Shown piece by piece: positions 8,228 to 17,580 of a DNA stretch of 64,000 bases (position 1 is the first letter of the stretch; each line of letters starts with the position of its first letter). The stretch covers positions 2,270,556-2,334,555 of the forward strand of contig NZ_CP049780.1 of the NCBI RefSeq assembly GCF_011193355.1, given 5' to 3'. The notes under the pieces were generated by a model. The model was not told where the DNA came from, ran no database searches, and saw nothing but the letters and a program-made list of their open reading frames with translations. Origin of the DNA: Streptomyces sp. JB150 (GTDB lineage Bacteria; Actinomycetota; Actinomycetes; Streptomycetales; Streptomycetaceae). Position numbers and translations under genes: made by a program.

Positions 8228-10132
8228 TCACAGCGCCGCGGCGCCGTGTTCCCGCAGCGCCTGGCCGTACTGCTGGAGGACCCACAGTTCGTTCTGGACG
8301 GCGGCCAGCCGGGCGGGGTCGCCGCCGGTGGCGAGGCGGGTGAGGGTGGACTGGATGTCCTGGATGCGGCGGTCGACGGCGCGGCGGCGGACCCAGACGA
8401 GCTGTTCGCCCGCGTACGCCTCATCGACCGTGCGGCGCATGATCGCCTCGACGGCCAGCTCGGTGACCATGGCGCGAACCGTGTCGTCGGGCGCCGCCTC
8501 GCGGACCCGGACCAGATACTCCTGCGGGTCGCGCGTGCCGTACTCGACGCCGCCCGCGTCGAGGATGGCCTGGCGTACGGCCGCGTAGGGCGGGGCGGTG
8601 AACTCGTCGACGCCGTACGCGTCGAACGCCGGGCAGACCAGCTCCGGGCGCTGGAGGGCGAGTTTGAGCAGCTCGCGTTCGGTGGCGTAGACCGGGTTGC
8701 GCAGGTTGAGCGCCGGGCCGGAGGCGGTGGGGCGGGGGGCCGCGTCGTACGACGGCTGCCGCGGGCCGCGGGCGGGGGCCGGGCCCTTGCCGCCGCGGTC
8801 GCGGGCCCAGCGGGCCAGCTGGGCGACCCGCTTCACCACGAACTGGGTGTCGAGGATGCCGAGCATGCCGGCGAGCTGCACGGCGACCTCGTGCTGGGCG
8901 CCGCTGTTCTTGATCCGGGCGACGACCGGCGCGGCCTCGTCGAGCGCCGCCGCGCGGCCGGCCGGGGTGTCGAGGTCGTAGCGGGAGACGATCTGGCGCA
9001 GGGCGAACTCGAAGAGCGGGGTGCGCGGTTCGACCAGGTCGGCCACGGCCTCGTCGCCCTTGGCCAGGCGCAGGTCGCACGGGTCCATGCCGTCCGGGGC
9101 GATGGCGATGTACGTCTCGGCGGCGAACTTCTGGTCGTCCTCGAAGGCGCGCAGGGCGGCCTTCTGGCCGGCCGCGTCACCGTCGAAGGTGAAGATCACG
9201 CGGGCCGAGCCGTTGTCCATCAGCAGCCGTCTGAGGATCTTGATGTGCTCGCCGCCGAAGGCGGTGCCGCAGGTGGCGATCGCGGTCGTCACCCCGGCCA
9301 GGTGGCAGGCCATCACGTCCGTGTAGCCCTCGACGACGACTGCCCGGCTGGTCTTCGCGATCTCCTTCTTCGCCAGGTCGATGCCGTAGAGCACCTGGGA
9401 CTTCTTGTAGATCGCGGTCTCGGGCGTGTTGAGGTACTTCGGCCCGTTGTCCGCCTCGTACAGCTTGCGGGCGCCGAAGCCGACGACGTCGCCGCCGATG
9501 TCGCGAATCGGCCACATCAGCCGGCCGCGGAAGCGGTCGATGGGACCGCGGCGGCCCTCCTGGCTGAGCCCGGAGAGGATCAGCTCCTTGTCGGTGAAGC
9601 CCTTGCCGCGCAGGTAGCGGGTGAGGTGGTCCCAGCCCTGCGGGCTGTAGCCGACGCCGAAGTGGACGGCGGCGGCCTGGTCGAAGCCGCGCTCGGCGAG
9701 GAAGATCCGGCCGGTCTCGGCCTCGGGGCTGGTCGCGAGCTGTTCCGCGTACCACTCGGCGGCGATCTTGTGGGCCTCGACCAGGCGGATGCGCTCGCCG
9801 CGCTGGTGGGCGGGGTTGTACCCGCCCTCCTCGTAGCGCAGCGTGATGCCCGCCTGTGCGGCGAGCCGCTCGACCGCCTCCGAGAAGGTGAGGTGGTCGA
9901 TCTTCATCACGAACGTGATGGTGTCGCCGCCCTCCTGGCAGCCGAAGCAGTGGAAGAGCCCTTTGCTGGGGCTGACCTGGAAGGACGGCGACTTCTCGTC
10001 GTGGAACGGGCACAGCCCCTTGAGGTTGCCGCCGCCCGCGCCCCGCAGCTGGAGGTACTCGGACACCACGGCGTCGATCGGGACCGCGTCCCGTACCGCC
10101 TTCACGTCCTCGTCGTTGATCCGTCCAGCCAC
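8228..10132 (-). CDS. dnaG: DNA primase DnaG
   Basis: This 634-residue primase makes RNA primers for chromosomal replication. The N-terminal CHCC zinc ribbon is visible (Cys41, His44, Cys62, Cys65). The catalytic core with EGYTDVMAC follows, then the TOPRIM metal-binding Asp pair in FTFDGDAAG, and a C-terminal helicase-interaction region after a Pro/Arg-rich linker. Length is normal for actinobacterial DnaG. The gene is on the same strand as hrdA and upstream of it, with a gap of about 190 bp, a loose version of the classical rpsU-dnaG-rpoD macromolecular-synthesis arrangement. Start ATG (MAGRINDEDV) agrees with the family. Confidence 0.97.
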   Translation of the reverse strand: MAGRINDEDVKAVRDAVPIDAVVSEYLQLRGAGGGNLKGLCPFHDEKSPSFQVSPSKGLFHCFGCQEGGDTITFVMKIDHLTFSEAVERLAAQAGITLRYEEGGYNPAHQRGERIRLVEAHKIAAEWYAEQLATSPEAETGRIFLAERGFDQAAAVHFGVGYSPQGWDHLTRYLRGKGFTDKELILSGLSQEGRRGPIDRFRGRLMWPIRDIGGDVVGFGARKLYEADNGPKYLNTPETAIYKKSQVLYGIDLAKKEIAKTSRAVVVEGYTDVMACHLAGVTTAIATCGTAFGGEHIKILRRLLMDNGSARVIFTFDGDAAGQKAALRAFEDDQKFAAETYIAIAPDGMDPCDLRLAKGDEAVADLVEPRTPLFEFALRQIVSRYDLDTPAGRAAALDEAAPVVARIKNSGAQHEVAVQLAGMLGILDTQFVVKRVAQLARWARDRGGKGPAPARGPRQPSYDAAPRPTASGPALNLRNPVYATERELLKLALQRPELVCPAFDAYGVDEFTAPPYAAVRQAILDAGGVEYGTRDPQEYLVRVREAAPDDTVRAMVTELAVEAIMRRTVDEAYAGEQLVWVRRRAVDRRIQDIQSTLTRLATGGDPARLAAVQNELWVLQQYGQALREHGAAAL

Positions 10133-10185
10133 GCGTGAATTCTACGGGGGCGCACCGACAACTCCGGGTCGCCGATGCGCCTCGC

Positions 10186-10211
10186 GGGGCCGCGGGGAAC
10201 TGCGCGACCAG
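10186..10211 (-). repeat. Dispersed Streptomyces intergenic repeat, copy 1
   Basis: This 26-bp element is the reverse complement of the CTGGTCGCGCAGTTCCCCGC family also seen at 12981-13006 and 55797-55822. It lies in the gap between dnaG and the downstream flavoprotein gene. It is GC-rich, non-coding and repeated only between genes. Confidence 0.65.
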
Positions 10212-10256
10212 GCACAGTCGACCCGCACCCGCCCCACGACGGAACCCGGCGGACGC

Positions 10257-11522
10257 CTACGCGCCCAACGACTCCAACGGCACATGGGGAGACGACAGCG
10301 CCTCCACGTCCACCCGCACCGCGGAGCGGACCAGCCGCTGGATCTGCTCTGTGACGTCCCACACGTTCACGTTCATCCCGGCCAGCACCCGCCCCTCCTT
10401 CACCCAGAACGCGATGAACTCCCGCTTGCCCGCGTCACCCCGGATCACCACCTGGTCGTACGAGCCGGGCGGTGCCCACCCGGAGTACTCCATGCCCAGG
10501 TCGTACTGGTCGGAGAAGAAGTACGGCACCCGGTCGTAGGTGACGTCCTGCCCGAGCATGGCCCGCGCCGCCGCGGGGCCGCCGTTCAGCGCGTTCGCCC
10601 AGTGCTCGACCCGCATCCGGGTGCCGAAGAGCGGGTGCGGGAAGGCGGCGACGTCACCGGCCGCGTGGATGTCGGGGTCGGACGTGCGCAGCCGCTCGTC
10701 GACCACGATCCCGCCGCCGTGCGCCCGGTCGGCGATCTGCAGCCCGGCCGCCTCGGCGAGCGCGGTGCGCGGCGCGGCGCCGATCGCGGCGAGCACGTCG
10801 TGCGCGGGGTGCTCCTCGCCGTCGTCCGTACGGGCCGCGAGCACGACGCCGTCCTGCCCGACGATCTCCGTCAGCCGTACGCCGAAGTGGAAGCGCACCC
10901 CGTGTTCGCGGTGCAGCTCGGTGAAGAGCTGGCCCAGCTCGGGGCCGAGCACGCCGTGCAGCGGGGTGGGCTCCGGCTCGACGACGGTGACCTCCGCGCC
11001 GTACTCGCGGGCCGCCGCCGCGACCTCCAGGCCGATCCAGCCGGCGCCCGCGATCACCAGGTGTCCGTTGTCCCGGCCGAGGTGGGTGAGGACACCCTTG
11101 AGCCGTTCGGCGTGGGCGAGGCGGCGCAGGTGGTGCACGCCGGCCAGGCCGGTGCCGGGGACGTCCAGGCGGCGCGGTTCGGCGCCGGTGGCCAGCAGCA
11201 GCTTGTCGTAGCGCACGACCGTGCCGTCCTCGCCGAAGCGGACCGTCTTCGCGGCGCGGTCGATCGCGTCGACGGTCTGCCCGAGGTGCAGTTCGATGTC
11301 GTGCTGCGCGTACCAGGCGGGCTCGTGCACGAAGACGCTCTCGCGTTCGTCCTTGCCGAGCAGGAACCCCTTGGACAGCGGCGGCCGCTCGTAGGGGTGG
11401 TCGCGCTCGTCGCAGATCAGTATCACCCGCCCGGTGAAGCCCTCCGCGCGGAGCGTCTCGGCCGCTTTGGCGCCGGCGAGCCCTCCTCCGACGATGACGA
11501 ATGTCTGATCCGCGTCGACCAC
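10257..11522 (-). CDS. FAD/NAD(P)H-dependent ferredoxin-reductase-like oxidoreductase
   Basis: This 421-residue flavoprotein of the pyridine nucleotide-disulfide family belongs to the ferredoxin-reductase subgroup without a redox disulfide. The N-terminal FAD Rossmann motif is FVIVGGGLAGAKAAE, the central NAD motif is VIAGAGWIGLEVAA, and the FAD-binding IHAAGDVAAFP lies near residue 285. The C-terminal reductase domain (EYSGWAPPGSYDQVVIRGD) is typical of ferredoxin or rubredoxin reductases of Rieske oxygenases. No oxygenase or ferredoxin is adjacent, so the partner is unknown. I chose the GTG at 11522, preceded by GAGGAGG at 7-bp spacing. Confidence 0.82.
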   Translation of the reverse strand: MVDADQTFVIVGGGLAGAKAAETLRAEGFTGRVILICDERDHPYERPPLSKGFLLGKDERESVFVHEPAWYAQHDIELHLGQTVDAIDRAAKTVRFGEDGTVVRYDKLLLATGAEPRRLDVPGTGLAGVHHLRRLAHAERLKGVLTHLGRDNGHLVIAGAGWIGLEVAAAAREYGAEVTVVEPEPTPLHGVLGPELGQLFTELHREHGVRFHFGVRLTEIVGQDGVVLAARTDDGEEHPAHDVLAAIGAAPRTALAEAAGLQIADRAHGGGIVVDERLRTSDPDIHAAGDVAAFPHPLFGTRMRVEHWANALNGGPAAARAMLGQDVTYDRVPYFFSDQYDLGMEYSGWAPPGSYDQVVIRGDAGKREFIAFWVKEGRVLAGMNVNVWDVTEQIQRLVRSAVRVDVEALSSPHVPLESLGA

Positions 11523-11647
11523 TTGATGCCTCCTCGTCACTGTGCCGCCGGATGCGAGCCTCCCGCACGGAGCGTGAGGGGGGAAGAGGGGGTGACCCGA
11601 TCAGGCCACGCAGGGTCACATCGAGGGACCGGCGGGCGCCCCGGATG

Positions 11648-12913
11648 TCACGTACGTCCCGTCAGTCTCGCGTGCAGCGAGCGGGCGGAGGCGTCCGTGA
11701 GGGAGGCGATCTGGTCGACGATCACCCGTTTGCGGGCCCGGTCGTCGGGGGCCTGGTCGAACAGCGCGCGGAACTGCGGGTCGAGGCCGTCCGGGGCGCG
11801 GGCGGTGAGCGCCTCGGCGAGTTCCACGACGACGATCCGCTGGTCGGCGCGGAGCCGGGTCTGCTCGGCGCGCTGCATGACGTACCGGTCGGCGACCGCC
11901 TTCAGCACCGCGCACTCCAGCCGCGTCTCGCGCGGGACGACCAGCTCGGCGCCGTAGCGGGTGAGCCGGCCGCCGCCGTACGCCGCGCGGGTGGCGGCCT
12001 CGGCGGCCAGGCAGAAGCGGCCGATGAGCTGGCTGGTGGCGTCCTTCAGGCGGGCCTGGGCGACGGCCGAGCCGTCGTAGCCGTGCGGCCACCACTCCTG
12101 GTCCTGGAGGCGGTCCAGGGCGGCGGCGAGTTCGGCGGGGTCGGTGCCGGCGGGAACGTACCGGCCGACGGCCACGCGGAAGATCTCCTCGCGTTCCGGT
12201 TCGGCGTGCAGGAGGTTGGGGTCGATGTGGCCGGCGTGCAGACCGTCCTCGACGTCGTGCACGGAGTACGCCACGTCGTCGGACCAGTCCATGACCTGGG
12301 CCTCGAAGCAGGTGCGGGTGCCCGGGGCGGCCTCGCGGACCCAGTCGAAGACCGGGCGGTCGTCCTCGTAGACGCCGAACTTGGGGGACGCCGGGTCGGT
12401 GGGGTGGGCGCCGCGCGGCCAGGGGTACTTCGTGGCGGCGTCGAGGGTGGCGCGGGTGAGGTTGAGGCCGACGGAGCCCTGCGGGGTGAACCGTTTGGGC
12501 TCGATGCGGGTGAGGAGCCTGAGCGACTGGGCGTTGCCCTCGAAGCCGCCGCAGTCCTCGGCGAACTCGTTGAGGGCCGCTTCGCCGTTGTGGCCGAAGG
12601 GCGGGTGGCCGAGGTCGTGGGCGAGGCAGGCGGCCTCGACGAGGTCGGGGTCGCAACCCAGGGCCGCGCCGAGTTCCCGGCCCACCTGGGCGCACTCCAG
12701 GGAGTGCGTGAGGCGGGTTCTGGGGCTGGGGTCCCAGGCGTTCGCGCCGCGCTCGCCGGGCGTGACGACCTGGGTCTTGCCGGCGAGGCGTCTGAGGGCG
12801 GACGAGTGCAGGATGCGGGCGCGGTCGCGTTGGAAGGCGGTGCGGCCGGGGCGTTTGTCGGGCTCGGGGGCCCATCGTTCGGTTGCGGCTGCGGGGTACG
12901 TGGTGCCTTCCAT
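11648..12913 (-). CDS. dgt: Deoxyguanosinetriphosphate triphosphohydrolase-like protein
   Basis: This 421-residue HD-domain phosphohydrolase would hydrolyse dGTP or other dNTPs to deoxynucleoside plus triphosphate, helping to control dNTP pools. Metal ligands are visible as TRLTHSLE (His70) and [15 protein letters not shown] (His99, Asp100 and the catalytic-region His103/His108), with a later HD-family Asp in [15 protein letters not shown]. Length fits the type 2 subfamily. The ATG at 12913 is the first residue that aligns with family proteins. No Shine-Dalgarno sequence is visible before it, so the transcript may be leaderless. Confidence 0.88.
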   Translation of the reverse strand: MEGTTYPAAATERWAPEPDKRPGRTAFQRDRARILHSSALRRLAGKTQVVTPGERGANAWDPSPRTRLTHSLECAQVGRELGAALGCDPDLVEAACLAHDLGHPPFGHNGEAALNEFAEDCGGFEGNAQSLRLLTRIEPKRFTPQGSVGLNLTRATLDAATKYPWPRGAHPTDPASPKFGVYEDDRPVFDWVREAAPGTRTCFEAQVMDWSDDVAYSVHDVEDGLHAGHIDPNLLHAEPEREEIFRVAVGRYVPAGTDPAELAAALDRLQDQEWWPHGYDGSAVAQARLKDATSQLIGRFCLAAEAATRAAYGGGRLTRYGAELVVPRETRLECAVLKAVADRYVMQRAEQTRLRADQRIVVVELAEALTARAPDGLDPQFRALFDQAPDDRARKRVIVDQIASLTDASARSLHARLTGRT

Positions 12914-12980
12914 GTGTCGACAGTATGCGCAGATGCGTCTGCCGGGATGGTGTGCGTCCGCGGGTGCGGGTTGTTTCGGG

Positions 12981-13006
12981 CTGGTCGCGCAGTTCCCCGC
13001 GCCCCT
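12981..13006 (+). repeat. Dispersed Streptomyces intergenic repeat, copy 2
   Basis: CTGGTCGCGCAGTTCCCCGC followed by GCCCCT is the cleanest copy of the element in the window. It lies between the dgt start and the end of the chelatase gene, and its last base overlaps the chelatase stop codon on the minus strand. Confidence 0.7.
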
Positions 13007-13770
13007 CAACGAGTTGCAGCGAGCGCGGGTTCGAGAGTTCCCCGAGTTGCCGCTTCGTCGTAGCGGTGGAGGAGGAGTTCCGCCATCAAGGGGTGGGCGC
13101 CCAAGGGGTCCGCGGCGATGTGCGGGGCCGCGGACGCGCACTGTGTCGCGAAGCGGCCGGGGGCCGTGAAGTAGGAGGCGAGGGCTATGCGGTGGCGGCC
13201 CCTGGCGCGGAGGGAGCGGACGGCCGCCTCGACGGTGGGGGTCGCGGCGGAGGCGTAGGCGGGGAGCACCGGGACGCCGAGGCGGGCCGCGAGGAGGGCG
13301 GCCGTGCGGCCGGTGTCGGTCGCGGACTCGGGGTCGCGGGAGCCCGCGGCGGCGAGGATCACGGCGGAGGCGCGGCGTTCGGCGTCCGTCGCCGGGGGAC
13401 GCCAGCCGGCCTCGGTGAGGCGGGTGTGGAGGGTGGCGGCGAGGAGGGGGTGCGGACCGAGGGGGGCGGCGAGGCGGGTGCGGGCCGGGGCGGCGGCGGC
13501 CATCTTGGGGATGTCCTGTTTGACGTGGTAGCCGCGGCCGAGCAGGAGCGGGACGAGGACCGCCTCGCGGTCGCCGAGGGCGGCGAGCGTGTCGGGGAGG
13601 AGGGGCTCGTTCAGCTCGATGTGCCCCAGGTGGACCGGCAGTCCGGGGCGCAGCGCGCGGACCCGGTCGAGGAGGGCGCGGACGGTGGCGAGGGCGCGCG
13701 GGTCGCGGCTGCCGTGGGCCACGGCGACGAGCGCGGGCGGGCCGGGGGCGGGGCTGAGCTGGCTGTCCAT
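13006..13770 (-). CDS. Sirohydrochlorin chelatase (CbiX/SirB family)
   Basis: The 254-residue product would insert Fe2+ (or Co2+) into sirohydrochlorin to make siroheme or a cobalamin precursor. The N-terminal catalytic motif [10 protein letters not shown] holds the metal-binding His19, and GHIELNEP and [14 protein letters not shown] are characteristic of CbiX. The protein has two related halves; the second carries AAGSRDPES, lacking the His, so only one active site is expected. It lies about 900 bp from nasA and in the same region as nirBD, so supplying siroheme for nitrite reductase is a reasonable role. Start ATG at 13770. Confidence 0.88.
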   Translation of the reverse strand: MDSQLSPAPGPPALVAVAHGSRDPRALATVRALLDRVRALRPGLPVHLGHIELNEPLLPDTLAALGDREAVLVPLLLGRGYHVKQDIPKMAAAAPARTRLAAPLGPHPLLAATLHTRLTEAGWRPPATDAERRASAVILAAAGSRDPESATDTGRTAALLAARLGVPVLPAYASAATPTVEAAVRSLRARGRHRIALASYFTAPGRFATQCASAAPHIAADPLGAHPLMAELLLHRYDEAATRGTLEPALAATR

Positions 13771-13905
13771 GCGTCGAGGGTGGCGCGCAGACGTTGCCGG
13801 GCCGTTGCCTGGGCGTCACGGGCGTTTTCCGTGGGTTCACGGCGGGGGGCGGGGGTGGTGTGAGGGGGACGCAACCGGGGCGGCTCGCCTTCCGTCCCTT
13901 TCGGT

Positions 13906-14583
13906 ATGAAATTCGTACGACCGCGTCTTCCCCGCACCGTGGCCGGCCGGCGGCGGCTGGTGCAGGCCGTGATGGCGGGGTGCGTGCTGGCGCTGCTGCC
14001 GTCGACGTGGCTGTACGTGTCGACCGCCGACCGGCTGCGGACGACCGCCGACGTGCCGCGCACCGAGGTCGCCGTGGTGTTCGGCGCGGGGCTGTGGAAC
14101 GGGGAGCCGTCGCCGTATCTGGCCCACCGGCTGGACGCGGCGGCCGAGCTGTACCGGGCGGGACGGATCGAGGTGGTCCTGGTGACCGGCGACAACAGCC
14201 GGGAGGACTACGACGAGCCGGACGCGATGCGCGCCTACCTGACCCGGCACGGCGTCCCGGACGCGCGGATCGTCAGCGACTACGCCGGCTTCGACACCTG
14301 GGACTCCTGTGTGCGCGCCAGGAAGATCTTCGGTGTGGACGAGGCGGTGCTGATCAGCCAGGACTTCCACATCCGGCGGGCGGTGGCGCTGTGCCGGGAG
14401 GCGGGCGTCGCGTCGTACGGCGTCGGGGTGCCCGCGAAGCGGGACGCGACCTGGTACTACGGCGGGGTCCGCGAGGTCTTCGCGAGCGGCAAGGCGGCGC
14501 TGGACGCGGTGTTCGAACCCGATCCGCGGTTCCTCGGACCGGAGGAGCCGGGGGTCGGGCGGGCGCTGGCCGACGCGCGGTAG
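13906..14583 (+). CDS. SanA/YdcF-family (DUF218) membrane-anchored protein
   Basis: This 225-residue protein has a basic N-terminus, one transmembrane segment ([18 protein letters not shown]) and an extracytoplasmic DUF218 domain. Family signatures include [31 protein letters not shown] and [11 protein letters not shown]. SanA/ElyC relatives act in envelope integrity or peptidoglycan-precursor metabolism, but the biochemical reaction is not established. It precedes nasA by 101 bp on the same strand but is separated from it by the likely nasA control region, so it need not be part of the nitrogen genes. Confidence 0.82.
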   Translation: MKFVRPRLPRTVAGRRRLVQAVMAGCVLALLPSTWLYVSTADRLRTTADVPRTEVAVVFGAGLWNGEPSPYLAHRLDAAAELYRAGRIEVVLVTGDNSREDYDEPDAMRAYLTRHGVPDARIVSDYAGFDTWDSCVRARKIFGVDEAVLISQDFHIRRAVALCREAGVASYGVGVPAKRDATWYYGGVREVFASGKAALDAVFEPDPRFLGPEEPGVGRALADAR

Positions 14584-14632
14584 CGGGCCCTCACGGTGGC
14601 GCCGGGGCGGCCGGGAGGTCGCCGTGCGGCAC

Positions 14633-14662
14633 GTGTAACAGGGGGCCGTCGCGGACGTAACA
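14633..14662 (+). promoter_or_regulatory. Paired GTAAC motif upstream of nasA (GlnR/NnaR-like site)
   Basis: GTGTAACAG starts at 14633 and GTAACAC at 14657. The two GTAAC cores are exactly 22 bp apart, which is the repeat period of GlnR box units (GTNAC-n6-GAAAC-n6). The intervening b-boxes are degenerate. The same motif pair occurs at the identical distance (52 bp) before the start codon of the nirB operon. The regulator is inferred, not shown. Confidence 0.5.
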
Positions 14663-14684
14663 CGGCCCGCCGACCCTGGAGGGC

Positions 14685-17024
14685 ATGAACAGCACCCCGA
14701 CGCCCACCCACTGCCCGTACTGCGCCCTGCAGTGCGGGATGAACCTGTCGCCCACCCCGGACGGGGGCGTCGAGGTGCGGGAACGCGCCGACTTCCCGGT
14801 GAACCGGGGAGCGCTGTGCGGCAAGGGCCGCACCGCGCCCGCGGTGCTCTCGTCGCGGGTGCGGCTGACCTCGCCGCTCGTGCGGGAGGGCGGCGCGCTG
14901 GTGCCCGCCTCCTGGGACGAGGCCCTGGACCGGATCGCGGACGCGCTGCGGCGCACCCGCGCGGAGCACGGCGCGGACGCGCTCGGGGTGTTCGGCGGCG
15001 GCGGGCTGACCAACGAGAAGGCGTACACGCTCGGCAAGTTCGCGCGGGTGGTGCTGGGCACCTCGCAGATCGACTACAACGGCCGGTTCTGCATGTCGTC
15101 CGCCGCGGCGGCCGGGATGAGGGCGTTCGGGCTGGACCGGGGGCTGCCGTTCCCGCTGGAGGACATCCCGAGGAGCGGCTGTGTGATCCTCGTCGGCTCC
15201 AACCTCGCCGAGACCATGCCGCCGTCGCTGCGGTTCTTCACCGAACTGAAGGAGAACGGCGGCACGCTCATCGTCGTCGACCCGCGCCGCACGAAGACCG
15301 CCGAGCAGGCCGACCTGCACCTGGCGCCCCGGCCCGGCACCGACCTCGCGCTCGCGCTGGGCCTGCTGCACCTGGTGGTCGCCGAGGGCCGCACCGACGA
15401 GGCGTACATCGCCGAGCGGACCACCGGCTGGGAGGAGGCGCGGGCCGCCGCCATGGCGCACTGGCCGGAGTACGTGGAGCGGATCACCGGGGTGCCGGTG
15501 CCCGAGCTGCGGGAGGCGGTACGGATGTTCTGCGCGCCCGAGTCCGCGATGGTGCTCACCGCGCGCGGGCCCGAGCAGCAGTCCAAGGGTACCGACACGG
15601 TCGGCGCGTGGATCAACCTGTGCCTGGCGACCGGGCGGGCGGGCCGGCCCCACAGCGGCTACGGCTGTCTGACCGGGCAGGGCAACGGGCAGGGCGGGCG
15701 CGAACACGGCCAGAAGGCCGACCAGCTGCCCGGCTACCGCAAGCTGGACGACCCGGCGGCGCGGCGGCACGTGGCCGAGGTGTGGGGGGTGGACCCGGAC
15801 TCGTTGCCGGGGCCGGGGCGCAGCGCCTACGAGCTGCTGGACGCGCTCGGCACGGACATCCGCACGCTGCTGCTGATGGGCTCCAACCCGGTGGTGTCGG
15901 CGCCGCGCGCCGCGCACGTCGAGGAGCGGATCAGGTCGCTGGACTTCCTCGCGGTGTGCGACGTCGTGCTGTCCGAGACGGCCGAACTGGCGGACGTGGT
16001 GCTGCCGGTGACGCAGTGGGCGGAGGAGACCGGGACGACCACCAACCTGGAGGGGCGGGTGCTGCTGCGGCGGCGGGCGATCACCCCGCCGGAGGGGGTG
16101 CGCAGCGACCTGGAGGTCCTGCACGAGCTGGCCGCGCGGCTGGGCGTGGAGAAGGGGTTCCCGACCGACCCCGAGGAGGTCTTCGAGGAGCTGCGGCGGG
16201 CGAGCGCGGGCGGGCCCGCGGACTACTCCGGGATCACCTACCGCCGGCTCGTCGAGGAGAACGGGGTGTTCTGGCCGTGCCCGGCGGAAGAGGTGGGCGC
16301 GGCGGGGGACGCCGTGCCGGCCGCAGATGCTGTGCCGGCCGCCCGCTCCGGGGGCCTCGCGGACGCCGATGCCGTGCCGACGGCCGCCGATTCCGCGGGC
16401 GCCGCGGAGGCCGGTGCCGTGCCGGCCGCGAGTTCCGGGGGCGCGACGGACGTCGGCGTCGGGCCGTCGGATTTCGAGGACGCCTCGTTCGACGTGGCCG
16501 GGGACGATCCCGCCCGGGACGGCGAGGTGGGTGCCGTGCCACACCCCGGCACCCCGCGTCTGTTCCTCGACCGGTTCGCCACGCCGGACGGGCGGGCCCG
16601 GTTCGTGCCCGTGTCGCACCGGGCGGTGGCCGAGGAGCCCGACGACGAGTATCCGGTGCTGCTGACCACCGGCCGGGTGGTCGCCCAGTACCAGTCCGGG
16701 GCGCAGACCCGGCGCGTCGACGAGCTGAACGCCGCGGCGCCCGGCCCGTTCGTGGAGCTGCACCCGCGGCTGGCGGCGCGCCTGGGCGCGGCCGAGGGCG
16801 ATCCGGTGGCCGTCGTCTCGCGGCGCGGCCGGGCCGTCGCACCGGCGCGGATCACCCACGCCATCCGCCCCGACACGGTGTTCATGCCGTTCCACTGGCC
16901 GGGCGAGGGACGCGCCAACACCCTCACCAACCCGGCGCTCGACCCGACGTCGCGGATGCCGGAGTTCAAGGCGTGCGCGGTGCGGCTGGAAGCGGTGCCC
17001 GCGGCCGGCACGGCGGAGGACTGA
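14685..17024 (+). CDS. nasA: Assimilatory nitrate reductase catalytic subunit NasA
   Basis: This 779-residue molybdopterin enzyme reduces nitrate to nitrite in the cytoplasm. The N-terminal 4Fe-4S ligands are Cys10, Cys13, Cys17 and Cys45. The Mo-coordinating Cys lies in GRFCMSSAA (about residue 131), the form found in NasA/NapA rather than formate dehydrogenase. The MGD-binding domains (RGPEQQSKGTDTV, GCLTGQGNGQGGREHGQ, the C-terminal FHWPGEGRANTLTNPALDP) are complete. Between residues about 535 and 620 there is an Ala/Gly/Asp-rich insertion with five AVP repeats, which looks like a linker. GGAGGG lies 4 bp before the ATG. A 22-bp-spaced GTAAC pair lies upstream. Confidence 0.92.
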   Translation: MNSTPTPTHCPYCALQCGMNLSPTPDGGVEVRERADFPVNRGALCGKGRTAPAVLSSRVRLTSPLVREGGALVPASWDEALDRIADALRRTRAEHGADALGVFGGGGLTNEKAYTLGKFARVVLGTSQIDYNGRFCMSSAAAAGMRAFGLDRGLPFPLEDIPRSGCVILVGSNLAETMPPSLRFFTELKENGGTLIVVDPRRTKTAEQADLHLAPRPGTDLALALGLLHLVVAEGRTDEAYIAERTTGWEEARAAAMAHWPEYVERITGVPVPELREAVRMFCAPESAMVLTARGPEQQSKGTDTVGAWINLCLATGRAGRPHSGYGCLTGQGNGQGGREHGQKADQLPGYRKLDDPAARRHVAEVWGVDPDSLPGPGRSAYELLDALGTDIRTLLLMGSNPVVSAPRAAHVEERIRSLDFLAVCDVVLSETAELADVVLPVTQWAEETGTTTNLEGRVLLRRRAITPPEGVRSDLEVLHELAARLGVEKGFPTDPEEVFEELRRASAGGPADYSGITYRRLVEENGVFWPCPAEEVGAAGDAVPAADAVPAARSGGLADADAVPTAADSAGAAEAGAVPAASSGGATDVGVGPSDFEDASFDVAGDDPARDGEVGAVPHPGTPRLFLDRFATPDGRARFVPVSHRAVAEEPDDEYPVLLTTGRVVAQYQSGAQTRRVDELNAAAPGPFVELHPRLAARLGAAEGDPVAVVSRRGRAVAPARITHAIRPDTVFMPFHWPGEGRANTLTNPALDPTSRMPEFKACAVRLEAVPAAGTAED

Positions 17025-17030
17025 CCCCGG

Positions 17031-17471
17031 CTACGTCCGCCGCGCCCGCCAGTCGCCGCTCTCGATGCGCCTGCCCGAGGCGCGCAGCCGGGCGGCGACG
17101 GGGGGTGCGGCCAGGTAGACCCAGGCCCGCACGACGGTTTCGTCGGTGTCGCGGGCGGCCTCGCGGGCGACCCGGTCGTAGAGGTTGCACGGATCGCCCG
17201 GTGCCCGGTACTCCTCCAGCCGGTCGAGGACGGCGAGCAGTTCGCCGTAGCTCTCGTCGTGCGCGGTGACCAGCTCGCCGCGGATCACCCCGCCGGGTTC
17301 CTCGACCGCGTACGGGTAGCCGGGTCCGTCGTAGAGGACGGCGCCGGGCAGGCGGGCGGGCTCCTGCGCGCGGGTGCGGCCGCGCAGGAACAGCTCGTGG
17401 TGGGGTTCGCCGGGGCGGAGGGTGCCGTAGACGAAGAAGGGCAGCCGGAGACGGGTCCGCGCGGAACTCAC
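17031..17471 (-). CDS. Gamma-glutamylcyclotransferase-like (AIG2/GGCT) protein
   Basis: This 146-residue protein has the GGCT fold. FFVYGTLRPGEPHHELF near the N-terminus is the diagnostic substrate-binding loop, and LDRLEEYRAPGDPCNLYDR contains the acidic segment where the family's catalytic Glu lies. Members cyclise gamma-glutamyl groups or act on gamma-glutamylamines; the actual substrate is not predictable. I chose the GTG at 17471 with GGAGAG about 10 bp upstream, because a longer frame would extend into the promoter of the divergent protease gene. It converges with nasA with only a 6-bp gap. Confidence 0.8.
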   Translation of the reverse strand: MSSARTRLRLPFFVYGTLRPGEPHHELFLRGRTRAQEPARLPGAVLYDGPGYPYAVEEPGGVIRGELVTAHDESYGELLAVLDRLEEYRAPGDPCNLYDRVAREAARDTDETVVRAWVYLAAPPVAARLRASGRRIESGDWRARRT

Positions 17472-17580
17472 AGAAGCGATTCTCTCCCCACACACACCTC
17501 CACGTCCTCCCCCTGGCTCTGGCATGTCCACGCCCCCTTGAATCTTGGTCACCCTCAGTGTGACCAGTTCAAGGAGCCCC

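Noticed and set aside
8189..10138. Long open frame on the plus strand opposite dnaG, and similar long antisense frames opposite the FGGY kinase, ABC exporter, ppdK, glyS and nirB genes
   Set aside because: They arise from the high third-position GC of the real genes on the other strand; they lack ribosome sites and their translations are Arg/Ala/Gly/Pro-biased without family features.
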